Below, piece after piece: positions 41,751-50,814 of a DNA stretch of 64,000 nucleotides. A program made the position numbers and the translations under genes. The number at the start of each line of letters is the position of its first letter. Position 1 is the first letter of the stretch. The stretch lies in NCBI RefSeq assembly GCF_034421375.1, contig NZ_CP139779.1, positions 1,116,001 through 1,180,000 of the forward strand. The letters are read 5' to 3'. The notes under the pieces are model-generated. The model did not search any database. It was not told where the DNA came from and worked only from the letters and a program-made list of their open reading frames with translations. The stretch comes from Microbacterium invictum (GTDB lineage Bacteria; Actinomycetota; Actinomycetes; Actinomycetales; Microbacteriaceae).

Positions 41751-42428
41751 ATGAGCAGTGGGGTCGCCCGGGGGAGGAGACGCACGGCCGTATGGGGCCT
41801 CGTCCTCAGCTCGGTGCTGCAGGCGACGCTCGTCTTCCTCGGGATCGGCTTCGTGCTCGCCGTCGAAAACCTCTCCTCGGCGGTGATCCTCTTCGCCTGG
41901 TGCTGCGTGGGCACGGCCTATGCGGCGGGGATCTGGGTGCTGCTGTGGCTCGCGGGGCGGCGGGCCGAAAGCGACGCCCCGCCGCTGCTGATGGAGCTCG
42001 GCATCGTGCCGCGCACGATCTCGCTGACGGCGACGATCTTCACCAGCGCGGTCGGCGTCGCGGCCACCGTCCAGCACATCTTCCTGGAGCCCGACGACGC
42101 GATCACTCCGGTGCTCAACGTCATCGGGATCTGGGCGATGCTCCTGGCCTGGATCCTGCTCCACTGGGGGTACGCGCAGCTCTATCTGCAGCTGTACTAC
42201 CGCGAGGACGACCGCCCGCTGCGCTTCCCCGGGACCTCGACCCCCGGCATCCTGGAGTTCGCCTACTTCTCGTACACCGTCGCGGTGAGTTTCGCCGCGT
42301 CGGATGTCGAGGTGCACGATCGGCGGATGCGCTGGCGCGTGATGACCCACTCCGTCATCGGCTACTTCGTCAACGGCCTGATCATCGTCACCGCTCTGAG
42401 CGCCATCGCCGAGGCCGGCGGACGCTGA
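41751..42428 (+). CDS. DUF1345 family membrane protein
   Basis: 225 aa, five predicted helices. Family-specific segments: LLHWGYAQLYLQLYYRED near residue 140 and EFAYFSYTVAVSFAASDVEV near residue 165. Function unknown. ATG 41751 comes directly after the TGAG of the preceding gene, so translation is probably coupled. Confidence 0.88.
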   Translation: MSSGVARGRRRTAVWGLVLSSVLQATLVFLGIGFVLAVENLSSAVILFAWCCVGTAYAAGIWVLLWLAGRRAESDAPPLLMELGIVPRTISLTATIFTSAVGVAATVQHIFLEPDDAITPVLNVIGIWAMLLAWILLHWGYAQLYLQLYYREDDRPLRFPGTSTPGILEFAYFSYTVAVSFAASDVEVHDRRMRWRVMTHSVIGYFVNGLIIVTALSAIAEAGGR

Positions 42429-42437
42429 GCGCGAGGC

Positions 42438-43700
42438 TCAGGCCGACAGCAGGGTCCGCGCCACCCGTGCGCCCGAGACGAGGGCGCCCTGGATCGAGGC
42501 GGTGTCACGATGGTCGCCGGCGATCAAGATGCGCTCGGCGATCCAGGGTGCGCTGCGCGCGCGGAGCGGCGCCGGCTGTGCGGGGAGAGCATGGTGCACG
42601 TCGTCGCGGCGGAGGAGCCGCCATCGCACGGCATCCTTCCCCCACAGGTCGACGAGCTGACGGCGCACCTGGTCTTCCTGGGCGCCGGGGGCGTCCCCGT
42701 CGAGCAGGCAGGTCGCCTGCACCAGGTGGTGGCCTGGCGGGGCGTACGAGGGTGCGGTGCGCGAGAGGACTGCGGTGTTCACGATCGGGCCTCGGCGGCG
42801 CCCGTCGACGGCCAGCAGGGCGTCGAACGCCGGCTCCTGCTCGGCGTCGAACCACCAGGTCTGCAGCCCTTTCGTCGCCGGCGTGGGCAGGTCAATGAGG
42901 GCCCCGACCGCCTCGGGCCCCACGGCGACGATCACGTGCCGTGCCCGCACGGTGTCCGCGTGTTCGATCGCCGCCTCGCAGGCATCCTCTCCGCGTCCGA
43001 GGGCCGTCACGCGGTGTGAGAGTCGGATGTCGGCACCCGCCTGCCGGGCACGGGCGGCCAGCTGGCGGGGGAGCGCCGCGATCCCCGCGGCGGGCAGCCC
43101 CGGCCGCCCGACGGCGAACATGCGCACGAGCAGCCGGGCGAACGCCTCGGAGGTGGCCCCGCCGGTGGCGTCGGCGATGACCCCGGCGAGGAAGGGCTCG
43201 AGCACCTCGGTCCGCAGCGGCCCGGTGAGCCCCACCCGATCCCAGCCTGCGGCGAGAGAGCGGTCGGGGCCCCGGATGACCCGCTTCGGATCGCGCAACA
43301 CCGGGAGCATCCATCGCACGAGCGCCCACGCATCGGCGGGCCGGACGAGCCCGCTGGCCAGCGAGGGGAGGATGAGATCGGGATGACGCAGGGGATGCCC
43401 GAGGCGCACCGATCGCGTCTCGCGCCGCACCCGCACGCCGACGGGAAAGGCCGCGACCTCGAGGGCCTCGAGGTCGACGGCGCGGGAGAGCGCGGGATAC
43501 GCCGGGTTCAGCACGTGGAAGCCCCGGTCGAGGCGGAAGCCGTCGACGACGTCGGTGCGCTCGCGGCCGCCGACGTCGTCGCCCGCCTCGAGCACGACGA
43601 CGTCCCTGCCCGCCCGGGCGAGGATTCCCGCAGCCCGGAGGCCCGCCAGACCAGCCCCGATCACCACGACGTCGTGCACGGCGGGGCCGGAGCGGGGCAT
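42438..43700 (-). CDS. NAD(P)/FAD-dependent amine-oxidase-like flavoprotein
   Basis: 420 aa. FAD is bound by VVVIGAGLAGLRAAGILARAG (residues 11-31), EAGDDVGGRERTD and the C-terminal ILIAGDHRDTASIQGALVSG. The layout matches the amine oxidase / phytoene-desaturase / protoporphyrinogen-oxidase superfamily, but no carotenoid or haem genes are nearby, so the substrate is open. Divergent from the photolyase gene, which may mean co-regulation by light. Starts 43700 with a TAGGCT box six bases upstream. Confidence 0.88.
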   Translation of the reverse strand: MPRSGPAVHDVVVIGAGLAGLRAAGILARAGRDVVVLEAGDDVGGRERTDVVDGFRLDRGFHVLNPAYPALSRAVDLEALEVAAFPVGVRVRRETRSVRLGHPLRHPDLILPSLASGLVRPADAWALVRWMLPVLRDPKRVIRGPDRSLAAGWDRVGLTGPLRTEVLEPFLAGVIADATGGATSEAFARLLVRMFAVGRPGLPAAGIAALPRQLAARARQAGADIRLSHRVTALGRGEDACEAAIEHADTVRARHVIVAVGPEAVGALIDLPTPATKGLQTWWFDAEQEPAFDALLAVDGRRRGPIVNTAVLSRTAPSYAPPGHHLVQATCLLDGDAPGAQEDQVRRQLVDLWGKDAVRWRLLRRDDVHHALPAQPAPLRARSAPWIAERILIAGDHRDTASIQGALVSGARVARTLLSA

Positions 43701-43706
43701 GTGCCG

Positions 43707-43712
43707 AGCCTA
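43707..43712 (-). promoter_or_regulatory. -10 box TAGGCT (minus strand), leaderless start
   Basis: On the minus strand TAGGCT is followed by six bases and ATG 43700. Confidence 0.5.
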
Positions 43713-43791
43713 CGACGACCGGCGCTTCCCTGGACGACCGCCGCTTCCCCGAACGACCCCCGCCCCCTCCGGGCGATGGAAGGATGACGGC

Positions 43792-45231
43792 ATGAAGGCC
43801 GCCCTGATCCTCGCCACCCAGCTCTTCGAGGATCACCCGGCCCTGAGCGACCCCGACATCGACATCCTGTTCTTCGTCGAGGCCGAGTCGGCGCTCACCC
43901 GTCGGCCGTTCCATGCGCACAAGCTCGTGCTGATCCTCTCCGGGCTCCGCCACGCCGCCGCGCGCGCCGCGGACGCCGGTCACCGGGTCGCTCACCGCCG
44001 GGTCGGCGAGGAATGGAGCTTCGCGGCGGGTGTCAGGCGCCTGATCCGCGAACACGGCATCGAGGGACTGGCGTGGATGAGCGCGACCGATCGCGGCGTG
44101 GACGAGCGCCTCCGCCGCATCTGCGACGACGAGGGCATCGCGACCCGCCGGTATCCCGACGCCCTGTTCCTCACGCCGGCGGACGATCTCGACGGATGGT
44201 TCGACGGGCACCCGAGGGCGAAGATGGAGGACTTCTACCGGTGGCAGCGCACGCGCACCAGCGTCCTCATGGACGGCGAGAAACCCGCGGGCGGCGCCTG
44301 GAACTTCGACGCCGACAACCGTCATCCCCTCCCCAAGGGCGGGATCCCGATCCCGGCCCTCCCCGAGGTGCAGCATGACGAGATCACACGAGAGGTCATC
44401 GCCCTCGTCGCCGACCGCTTCGGCGACCATCCGGGCGACGCGGCCGACTTCTGGCTTCCCGTCACCGCCCCCGAGGCGCGGGAGTGGCTGACCACGTTCG
44501 TCGCCGAGCGGCTGGAGTTGTTCGGCCGCTACGAGGATGCGATGGCCGTCGACGAGGCGTTCCTCTTCCACGCGGTCATCAGCCCGTTCCTCAACGTCGG
44601 ACTCCTCCGCGTCGCTGAGGTCGTCGACGCCGCGGTCTCGCGCCGCGATGATGTGCCGATCGCCTCGCTGGAGGGATTCGTGCGCCAGGTGATCGGCTGG
44701 CGGGAGTACATGCGCGGGTCCTACCGCGCCCACCCGGCCCTCATCGACGCCAATCACTTCGACCTCAGCCGCCCTCTGGAGGACTGGTGGTACACCGGCA
44801 CCGGCGTGCCCGACGATCTGCCGCGGCCGGTGCGGGTGGTACTCGACCGGGTCCACCGGTACGGCTACGCCCACCACATCGAGCGGCTGATGGTGCTCGG
44901 CAACTGGTTCCTGTTGCAGGGCTATCACCCCCGGGCGGTGTTCGACTGGTACTCCGCGCTGTTCGTCGACGCCTACGAGTGGGTGATGGTGCCCAACGTG
45001 CAGGGGATGAGCCAGTACGCCGACGGCGGGGGAGTGGCCACCAAGCCCTACGTCTCGGGTGGGGCGTACCTGCAGAAGATGGGATCGTGGTGGGGGAGCG
45101 ACCGCGAGGCCCGCGACTCGGCCCTCACCAGCGCGTACTGGGCCTTCCTCGAGCGGCACGAGGCGAAGCTCGCCGGCAATCCGCGACTGAACATGCCGCT
45201 CGCGCAGATGCGCCGGCGACGGGGCGACTGA
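43792..45231 (+). CDS. Cryptochrome/photolyase-related protein, FeS-BCP family without FeS cysteines
   Basis: 479 aa. It belongs to the photolyase-related group whose members (Agrobacterium PhrB) repair (6-4) photoproducts using FAD, a lumazine antenna and a [4Fe-4S] cluster. The FAD-pocket and DNA-contact segments RYGYAHHIERLMVLGNWFLL, FVDAYEWVMVPNVQGMSQYA and DGGGVATKPYVSGGAYLQKM are intact (about 355-445). The four cluster cysteines are absent: the loop after GGAYLQKMGSW reads WGSDREARDSALTSAYW. The whole protein has one cysteine, near residue 110. It therefore cannot bind the usual cluster, like some short photolyase variants. Confidence 0.92.
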   Translation: MKAALILATQLFEDHPALSDPDIDILFFVEAESALTRRPFHAHKLVLILSGLRHAAARAADAGHRVAHRRVGEEWSFAAGVRRLIREHGIEGLAWMSATDRGVDERLRRICDDEGIATRRYPDALFLTPADDLDGWFDGHPRAKMEDFYRWQRTRTSVLMDGEKPAGGAWNFDADNRHPLPKGGIPIPALPEVQHDEITREVIALVADRFGDHPGDAADFWLPVTAPEAREWLTTFVAERLELFGRYEDAMAVDEAFLFHAVISPFLNVGLLRVAEVVDAAVSRRDDVPIASLEGFVRQVIGWREYMRGSYRAHPALIDANHFDLSRPLEDWWYTGTGVPDDLPRPVRVVLDRVHRYGYAHHIERLMVLGNWFLLQGYHPRAVFDWYSALFVDAYEWVMVPNVQGMSQYADGGGVATKPYVSGGAYLQKMGSWWGSDREARDSALTSAYWAFLERHEAKLAGNPRLNMPLAQMRRRRGD

Positions 45232-45263
45232 GACGATCCGCCGCGGATGCCGGGGTTGCCGTA

Positions 45264-45294
45264 CCCCCACCGGCCGGGGGACGACCGGTGGGGG
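45264..45294. terminator. Bidirectional terminator candidate
   Basis: CCCCCACCGG and CCGGTGGGGG pair perfectly around an 11-base loop, exactly between the convergent photolyase and esterase genes. No T-run. Confidence 0.65.
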
Positions 45295-45299
45295 CAGGT

Positions 45300-46271
45300 T
45301 CAGATGCCCGCGAGGGTGCGTCGACCGTGCACCAGCACGCGAGCGAGCCATCGAGCGCGAGCGAGGGCGGCGTCGCGGCTGAGAAGCGCCTCGGGCACGA
45401 GGGCGTCGAAACCGTGCGCCCCGCCGGGCCAGACGTGCAGTTCGGCGGCCCCGCCGCTCTGCCAGATCCGGTCAGCGTAGGCCACGCACTCGTCGCGGAA
45501 CGTCTCGGCCGACCCGACGTCGATGAACGCGGGCGGCAGTCGGGACAGGTCGTGGGCGCGCGCCGGCGCGGCGTAGATCGGCACCTCGGTGCGATCGGAG
45601 CCGAGGTAGGCGCTCCAGGCCGTCTCGTTCGCGTCACGATCCCAGGCGCCGCGGCCGGCCATCTGCACGCCGGACGTCGTCTGGTTGCGGTCGTCGAGCA
45701 TCGGGCAGACGAGCAGCTGAGCAAAGATCTCGGGCCCCCCGCGGTCGCGGGCGAGCAGCGCCGTCGCCGCGGCGAGGCCGCCGCCCGCGCTGATCCCCGC
45801 CAGGATGATGCGGTGGGGATCCACGTCGAGCACGGGGGCATGGGCGGCGACCCACGTCAGCGCGGCGTAGACGTCTTCGACGGCGGCGGGATAGCGGTGC
45901 TCGGGCGCGAGCCGGTAGTCGACCGAGGCGATGGCGCACCCGGCCTCGTCGGCGAGAGCGGCCAGCGACGCGAGGCCGTCGTACGGTCCCCCGACGACGA
46001 GTCCGCCACCGTGGGCGAACAGCAGCACGGGTACGGGCCCGGTGCGATCTGCCGGCAGGAGCAGGACGACGCCGAGCTCGTCCCCCTCCGGACCGTGGAT
46101 CGTGTGCGCCGAGTGCTGCAGTCGACCGTTCCGCGTGATCTCCGCCATCGAGGGCGTGACGGTCCGGGTGCGCAGGGCCCCGATCTCGTCGGAGCGGAGT
46201 ATCGTGACGACGTCGGGGTTCGTGGCGAGGGCGTGCGCCACGTCGGGATCGAAAGGCGGGATCGGCGGCAT
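45300..46271 (-). CDS. Alpha/beta-hydrolase, hormone-sensitive-lipase family esterase
   Basis: 323 aa. Oxyanion motif HGGGLVVGG near residue 90; nucleophile elbow GISAGGG near residue 160. The acid and base are plausibly in PPAFIDVGSAETFRDE and WPGGAHGFDAL (His near residue 295). It hydrolyses short acyl esters. It is the last gene of the sugar ABC operon, 3 bp after the permease, so it may remove acyl groups from the imported oligosaccharide (inference). Confidence 0.9.
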   Translation of the reverse strand: MPPIPPFDPDVAHALATNPDVVTILRSDEIGALRTRTVTPSMAEITRNGRLQHSAHTIHGPEGDELGVVLLLPADRTGPVPVLLFAHGGGLVVGGPYDGLASLAALADEAGCAIASVDYRLAPEHRYPAAVEDVYAALTWVAAHAPVLDVDPHRIILAGISAGGGLAAATALLARDRGGPEIFAQLLVCPMLDDRNQTTSGVQMAGRGAWDRDANETAWSAYLGSDRTEVPIYAAPARAHDLSRLPPAFIDVGSAETFRDECVAYADRIWQSGGAAELHVWPGGAHGFDALVPEALLSRDAALARARWLARVLVHGRRTLAGI

Positions 46272-46274
46272 CGA

Positions 46275-47099
46275 TCAGCCTTTCAGAGAGCCCTGAAGGA
46301 GGGCGGAGACGAAGTGGCGCTGGAAGATCAGGAAGATCAGCAGCGTCGGGGTGAGGATCAGCAGCGACCCGGCGCACAGGAGCGGGATGTCGGTCCCCCA
46401 CTGCCCCTGGAAGGCGCCGAGGGCGCCGGCCATGGTCCGGTTGGCCGGATCGTCGACGAGCACGATGGCCAGGAGGAACTGGTTCCAGGTCCACAGGAAC
46501 AGCAGGATCGCCAGCGACGACAGCGCCGGAGCCGACAGCGGCACGTGGATCCGCCAGAAGAGCTGCCACGTCGTCGCCCCGTCCACGCGGGCGGCCTCGG
46601 AGAGGTCGTGGGGCATGTTGACGAAGTGCGCGCGCATCCACATGATCGCGAACGGCATGAACAGGCCGATGAGGGGCAGGATGATCGCCCACCGGGTGTT
46701 CAGCAGTCCGATGTCGCGCATCTGGTAGTAGAGCGGCACGACGATGCCCTCGAACGGCAGGGTCAGGCCGAGGATGAACACGATGAAGACCGCGTTCCCG
46801 CCTCGGGGTCGCAGGTGGCCGAGGGCGAACCCCGCGAGCGTGGCGATCAGCACCGCGATCGGGACGACGCCGAGCTCGATGAGGGCGCTCGACCACAGCA
46901 GTTCGAGCATGTTGGCCGACTGGAAGGCGGTCAGGAAGTTGTCCCACCGGGGGGTTTCGGGCCAGCTGATGCCGGCGGGATAGGTTCCGGGCGGATGCAG
47001 CGCCGTGACGAACAGGCTCACGAACGGGATGATCGTGATCGCCATGAGCAGGAACAGCAGTGCGCGCCCGAGGATCTTGTCGCGGAGCGGGGTGATCAT
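46275..47099 (-). CDS. Sugar ABC transporter permease, MalG type
   Basis: 274 aa, six helices. EAA loop SEAARVDGATTWQLFWRIHVP near residue 165-185. C-terminus ALLQGSLKG is characteristic of MalG-like permeases. ATG 47099 overlaps the stop of the MalF-type gene (ATGA). No ATPase gene in this operon. Confidence 0.93.
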   Translation of the reverse strand: MITPLRDKILGRALLFLLMAITIIPFVSLFVTALHPPGTYPAGISWPETPRWDNFLTAFQSANMLELLWSSALIELGVVPIAVLIATLAGFALGHLRPRGGNAVFIVFILGLTLPFEGIVVPLYYQMRDIGLLNTRWAIILPLIGLFMPFAIMWMRAHFVNMPHDLSEAARVDGATTWQLFWRIHVPLSAPALSSLAILLFLWTWNQFLLAIVLVDDPANRTMAGALGAFQGQWGTDIPLLCAGSLLILTPTLLIFLIFQRHFVSALLQGSLKG

Positions 47100-48076
47100 G
47101 CGTCCCTCCCGCGGATGATGCGCTGGAGCGGCAGCACCACGAGGAGCACGAGCAGCATCAGCACGACCGCGAGAGCGGAGGCGGTGCCGACGTCGCGCTG
47201 GAAGAAGGCGAGGTAGTAGATCTGCAGACCCGGGACGAGCGTGCTGTTGCCCGGACCGCCCTGAGTGGAGATGTAGATGATGTCGAAGCTCGCCAGCGCC
47301 GAGATGACGGTCACGGTGATGGCGACCGCGAGTTCCTGGCGGACGCTCGGCAGCGTGATGGAGAAGAACTCCCGGATGGGCCCGGCGCCGTCGATCCGCG
47401 CCGCCTCGTAGAGGGCGGGGTCGATCTTGGTCATGCCCGCCAGCAGAAGGACGGTGCACAGCCCCAGCTGCACCCACGCGCCGATGAGGCCGACGGCCGG
47501 GAGAGCGGTGTTGAAGTCGCCGAGCCAGGCGCGCGTCAGCCCGCCGAGCCCGACGGCGCTCAGCAGCTGGTTGACGAACCCGCTCGAGGACAGCTGCCAG
47601 CTCCACATGATGCCCGCGGCCACGAGGGGGATGACCTGGGGGAGGAACAGCACCGTTCGCGAGACCGTCGCCAGCCGGCTCGTCGCGATCCCCCGGATGA
47701 TGTTGGCGGCGAAGAGGCCGAGGATCACCGGGATGATGCTGAAGTAGATGATCAGCTCGAAGGAGTTGAGGATGGCGCCGAGCAGCGTCGGGTTGCCGAA
47801 GACCTCACCGTAGTTCGCCAGCCCCGCCCAGGACGCGGTCGTGAAGCCGTCCCAGTCGTAGAGCGAGTACTGCGCGGTCAGTGCGATCGGGCGGAGCACG
47901 AACGCGATGTAGAACGCCGCGGCCGGCAGGACGAGCAGGTAGATCCGGAGGTCGCGGATCACGCGGCGGCGCCGACGGCGCCGCGTGAGCGCGGGGTCGT
48001 CCGGGAGGGACGGCGGGAGGGGAGGGGTCGCGGCGGCGGACGTGTCCGCCGCCGCGACCTGGGAGCGTGAGCTCAT
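47096..48076 (-). CDS. Sugar ABC transporter permease, MalF type
   Basis: 326 aa. Arg-rich cytoplasmic start (TRRRRRRRVIRDL), first helix near residue 45, EAA loop YEAARIDGAGPIREFFSITLP near residue 220-240. Partner of the downstream MalG-type permease. Two bases separate it from the binding-protein gene upstream, so all are on one transcript. Confidence 0.93.
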   Translation of the reverse strand: MSSRSQVAAADTSAAATPPLPPSLPDDPALTRRRRRRRVIRDLRIYLLVLPAAAFYIAFVLRPIALTAQYSLYDWDGFTTASWAGLANYGEVFGNPTLLGAILNSFELIIYFSIIPVILGLFAANIIRGIATSRLATVSRTVLFLPQVIPLVAAGIMWSWQLSSSGFVNQLLSAVGLGGLTRAWLGDFNTALPAVGLIGAWVQLGLCTVLLLAGMTKIDPALYEAARIDGAGPIREFFSITLPSVRQELAVAITVTVISALASFDIIYISTQGGPGNSTLVPGLQIYYLAFFQRDVGTASALAVVLMLLVLLVVLPLQRIIRGRDA

Positions 48077-48078
48077 GC

Positions 48079-49446
48079 CTACTGACCGACCTCGGCTTCG
48101 TAGTCGGTCTGGACGGCACTGAGCAGACCCGCCGCATCCTGCTCACCGGCGACGAGTCGCTGCACGTTGGGCGTCCAGCTCTGCGCGTAGATCGCGCCGG
48201 TGGCGTTGGCGATGAAGTCCATCGCCCCGTCGGCATCGTTGATCGTCGTGCCGGCGGCGAGGGTCTCCGCGGTCACCGAGCCCTCGGCGACCTCGGGCAT
48301 GAACGCGTCGGCCGGGCCCATCGGGTGGGATCCGCCGACCTCGACGGTGATCGTGCGAGCGGTCTCGTCGGTGGCGACCCAGTTCAGGAAGAACGCCGCG
48401 CAGTCGGGGTTCTCGGCGTTGGCGGAGATGCCGTAGGTGAGGGGCGCGGACATGGCTCCGATGTTGCCGCCCTCTTCCAGGGGAGGCATGACGAAGAAGC
48501 CCGCATTGTCGGGCATCTGGGTGTCGAGGTTGCCCGACTCCCAGTCGCCGCTGAAGATGAAGACGCTCTCGCCGCCGATGAAGCGGCTCATCATCTGCGA
48601 GTAGTCCATCGAGTTGACGTCGTCGGCGAAGAAGCCGTCCTCGACCCAGCCCTGCAGGTGCTCGGCTGCTGCGAGGTTGTCGGGGGTGTCGATCGTGGCC
48701 CCCTCCTTCTGGAAGATCCAGTCGTTGATCGGTGCGGTTTCGCCGTACGAGGCCATCAGCAGCTGGAGCGGGAACAGCAGACCGCCGGTCGCGCCGCCGT
48801 TGAACTGGGCGATCGGGGTGAGACCGGCGTCGCGGGCTGCGGCGAGATAGCCGTCGAACTCCTCGAGGGTCGCGGGCGGCTCGGTCATCCCGATCTGCTC
48901 CGCGAGCTCCTTGTTATAGAACACCCCGGTCATCGAGAAGTTCAGCCCCATCGCATAAAGCGGTCCGTCGCCGCGGCGACCCTGGTCGTCGACGCGCAAC
49001 TGCTCGAGCTGCGAGGCGGGCCAGTCGGTCCAGCCGAACGCCTCGGCATAAGGGTCGAGATCGAGCAGCAGGCCGCTCGAGGCCAGTTCCGACATCTGAG
49101 GCAGGCGCATCAGGTCGGGGGGCGAGTCCTGCAGCACGCGGGGGGCGTTCTGCGTGATGACGGCGAACTGGTCTTCGCGGATGTCGAAGGTGACGTTCGG
49201 GTACTGATTGGTGAATTCGTCGGCCAGCTCCTTCGGGAGAGGGAAGCCGGTCTCGATGTACATGTCCAGGACGACGTCCTCCTCGCCGCAGGTGGGTGCG
49301 CCGTCCAGGGTCGGGGCGGCCGACCCTCCGTCGTCGGCGGCGCCGCCGCCACCGGGAGGGGCGCACGCGACGAGGGCCAGGGCGGTGGCCGCCAGCAGGC
49401 CGGTGGCGAGATAGAGGCGTGACCGGTTGCCGTGTGATTGAGACAC
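48079..49446 (-). CDS. Extracellular sugar-binding lipoprotein of ABC importer
   Basis: 455 aa. Signal peptide with lipobox LVAC near residue 28; the mature N-terminus is Gly-rich. Family 1 solute-binding fold: VVLDMYIETGFPLPKELADE near the start, YAMGLNFSMTGVFYNKELAEQ near residue 165, GGESVFIFSGDWESGN near residue 295, NCAAFFLNWVATDE-like segment near residue 355. It captures an oligosaccharide outside the membrane. Good AAGGAAGGGAG ribosome site before GTG 49446. First gene of the operon, facing a LacI regulator. Confidence 0.93.
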   Translation of the reverse strand: MSQSHGNRSRLYLATGLLAATALALVACAPPGGGGAADDGGSAAPTLDGAPTCGEEDVVLDMYIETGFPLPKELADEFTNQYPNVTFDIREDQFAVITQNAPRVLQDSPPDLMRLPQMSELASSGLLLDLDPYAEAFGWTDWPASQLEQLRVDDQGRRGDGPLYAMGLNFSMTGVFYNKELAEQIGMTEPPATLEEFDGYLAAARDAGLTPIAQFNGGATGGLLFPLQLLMASYGETAPINDWIFQKEGATIDTPDNLAAAEHLQGWVEDGFFADDVNSMDYSQMMSRFIGGESVFIFSGDWESGNLDTQMPDNAGFFVMPPLEEGGNIGAMSAPLTYGISANAENPDCAAFFLNWVATDETARTITVEVGGSHPMGPADAFMPEVAEGSVTAETLAAGTTINDADGAMDFIANATGAIYAQSWTPNVQRLVAGEQDAAGLLSAVQTDYEAEVGQ

Positions 49447-49523
49447 CAGTGTCTCCCTTCCTTGGGATTACGAAGGCTTCGATCGGGTGGGCGAGGAACG
49501 CAGGGGGACTGCGAGTACGCTCA

Positions 49524-49560
49524 GCTAACTCGATTGAGCACGATGCTAAATCGTGTTAGC
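49524..49560. promoter_or_regulatory. Two LacI-type operators 21 bp apart
   Basis: GCTAACTCGATTGAGC (49524-49539) and GCTAAATCGTGTTAGC (49545-49560) are 16-bp inverted repeats with a central CG, the form bound by LacI/GalR regulators. Their centres are 21 bp (two helical turns) apart. They lie between the binding-protein gene and the lacI-type gene, so self-regulation and control of the importer are both likely. Confidence 0.75.
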
Positions 49561-49668
49561 AAGGATCATCATGACCAGCTGGCGGGTATCTGTCAACTGC
49601 GACGCGTCGAACTCTCGGGGTGTTGTTACCCACCCGTTAGGATCGGCCTGGAACGAAGGACGATTGAC

Positions 49669-50814
49669 GTGACCCGACGCCGTGTGACCCTCGCCGACGT
49701 GGCCCGCGCCGCCGGTGTGTCGCGAACGACGGCATCGCTGGTGCTCTCCGATCGTGGAACGGAACTGCGCATCTCGGAGGCGTCGCAGCAGCGGGTGCGG
49801 CAGGTGGCTTCGGAATTGGGCTACCGTCCCAACATCCTCTCGGCCGACCTTCGCCGCGGATCCAGCCGCACCATCGGGTTCATCTCCGACACGATCGCGA
49901 CCTCCCAACTGGCCGGCGACATGATCAAGGGCGCGCTCGACCACGCCCACCGAGAGGGTTATCTGCTCTTCATCGGTGAGACCGAGGGGGACCTGGCCGA
50001 GGAAGAGCGGCTGGTCCAGACGATGCTGGATCGTCAGGTGGACGCCGTCGTCATCGCGTCGATGTTCACCCGGGAGCGCCCGATCCCCGCAGGGGTGCGC
50101 GATCGATCCGTCGTGCTGCTCAACGCGCTGCCCGATGAGGCGGGTGCGGTGACCGCCATCATCCCGGACGAGTACGACGCCGGTCGGCGCGCCGCGGAGC
50201 TGCTGCTGGCAGCCGGTCACACGCGCATCCACCTTCTCGGAGCCGGCCCCGACCGCGACCAGGTGGCTCCCCAGACCGTCGCCGGACGGGAGCGGCTCGC
50301 AGGCATCCTCGATGCTCTCACCGATGCGGGCATCGAGCCGGCGAGCGGGCGGATGTGCAAGGTGTGGCTGCCCGAGGACGGATGGAAGGCGACGGCCGAC
50401 CTCATCGCATCCGGAGCTCGGGGCGAGGCGATCATCACCTTCAACGACCGGCTCGCCTTCGGGGCCTACCAAGCGCTGCAGGAGGTCGGGCTGCGCGTGC
50501 CCGACGACTTCTCGCTCGTGTCCTTCGACGACCATCAGCTCGCCGGATGGCTGCATCCCGGTCTCACGACCTTCGCGATCCCGCACTACGAACTCGGGCG
50601 CCGTGCCATCCAGTACCTTCTGAAGGGCGATGACGACGACGCCGTGGCCGCCGTCGAGCGCATCGAGATGCCGCTGCGCGCGCGGGGGTCCGTGGCGCCG
50701 GTCGGCGGTGCTGCAGGGGTCGACCGCGGCGTCACTCCAGGGGAGCGGATGCGCCCGCCGCGCGTCGGGCGGCCAGTCTCCGCTCGCGCATCGCGAGGAA
50801 CAGCGGAAACGTGA
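49669..50814 (+). CDS. LacI-family transcriptional regulator
   Basis: 381 aa. Helix-turn-helix and hinge: VTLADVARAAGVSRTTASLV at residues 6-25, then RVRQVASELGYRPNILSADL. The sugar-binding domain (about 65-340) includes TIGFISDTIATSQLAGDMIKG and FNDRLAFGAYQALQEVGLRV. The C-terminus is longer than usual by about 35 residues after ARGSVAPV and overlaps the opposing DUF2834 gene by 83 bp. It is likely the repressor of the adjacent sugar importer through the two operators at 49524-49560. GTG start with GAAGGA upstream. Confidence 0.92.
   Translation: MTRRRVTLADVARAAGVSRTTASLVLSDRGTELRISEASQQRVRQVASELGYRPNILSADLRRGSSRTIGFISDTIATSQLAGDMIKGALDHAHREGYLLFIGETEGDLAEEERLVQTMLDRQVDAVVIASMFTRERPIPAGVRDRSVVLLNALPDEAGAVTAIIPDEYDAGRRAAELLLAAGHTRIHLLGAGPDRDQVAPQTVAGRERLAGILDALTDAGIEPASGRMCKVWLPEDGWKATADLIASGARGEAIITFNDRLAFGAYQALQEVGLRVPDDFSLVSFDDHQLAGWLHPGLTTFAIPHYELGRRAIQYLLKGDDDDAVAAVERIEMPLRARGSVAPVGGAAGVDRGVTPGERMRPPRVGRPVSARASRGTAET

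Noticed and set aside
44787..47216. 809-codon plus-strand open frame across photolyase, esterase and permease genes
   Set aside because: It reads through real genes on both strands with low-complexity Arg/Gly/Asp content; no start site or domain.
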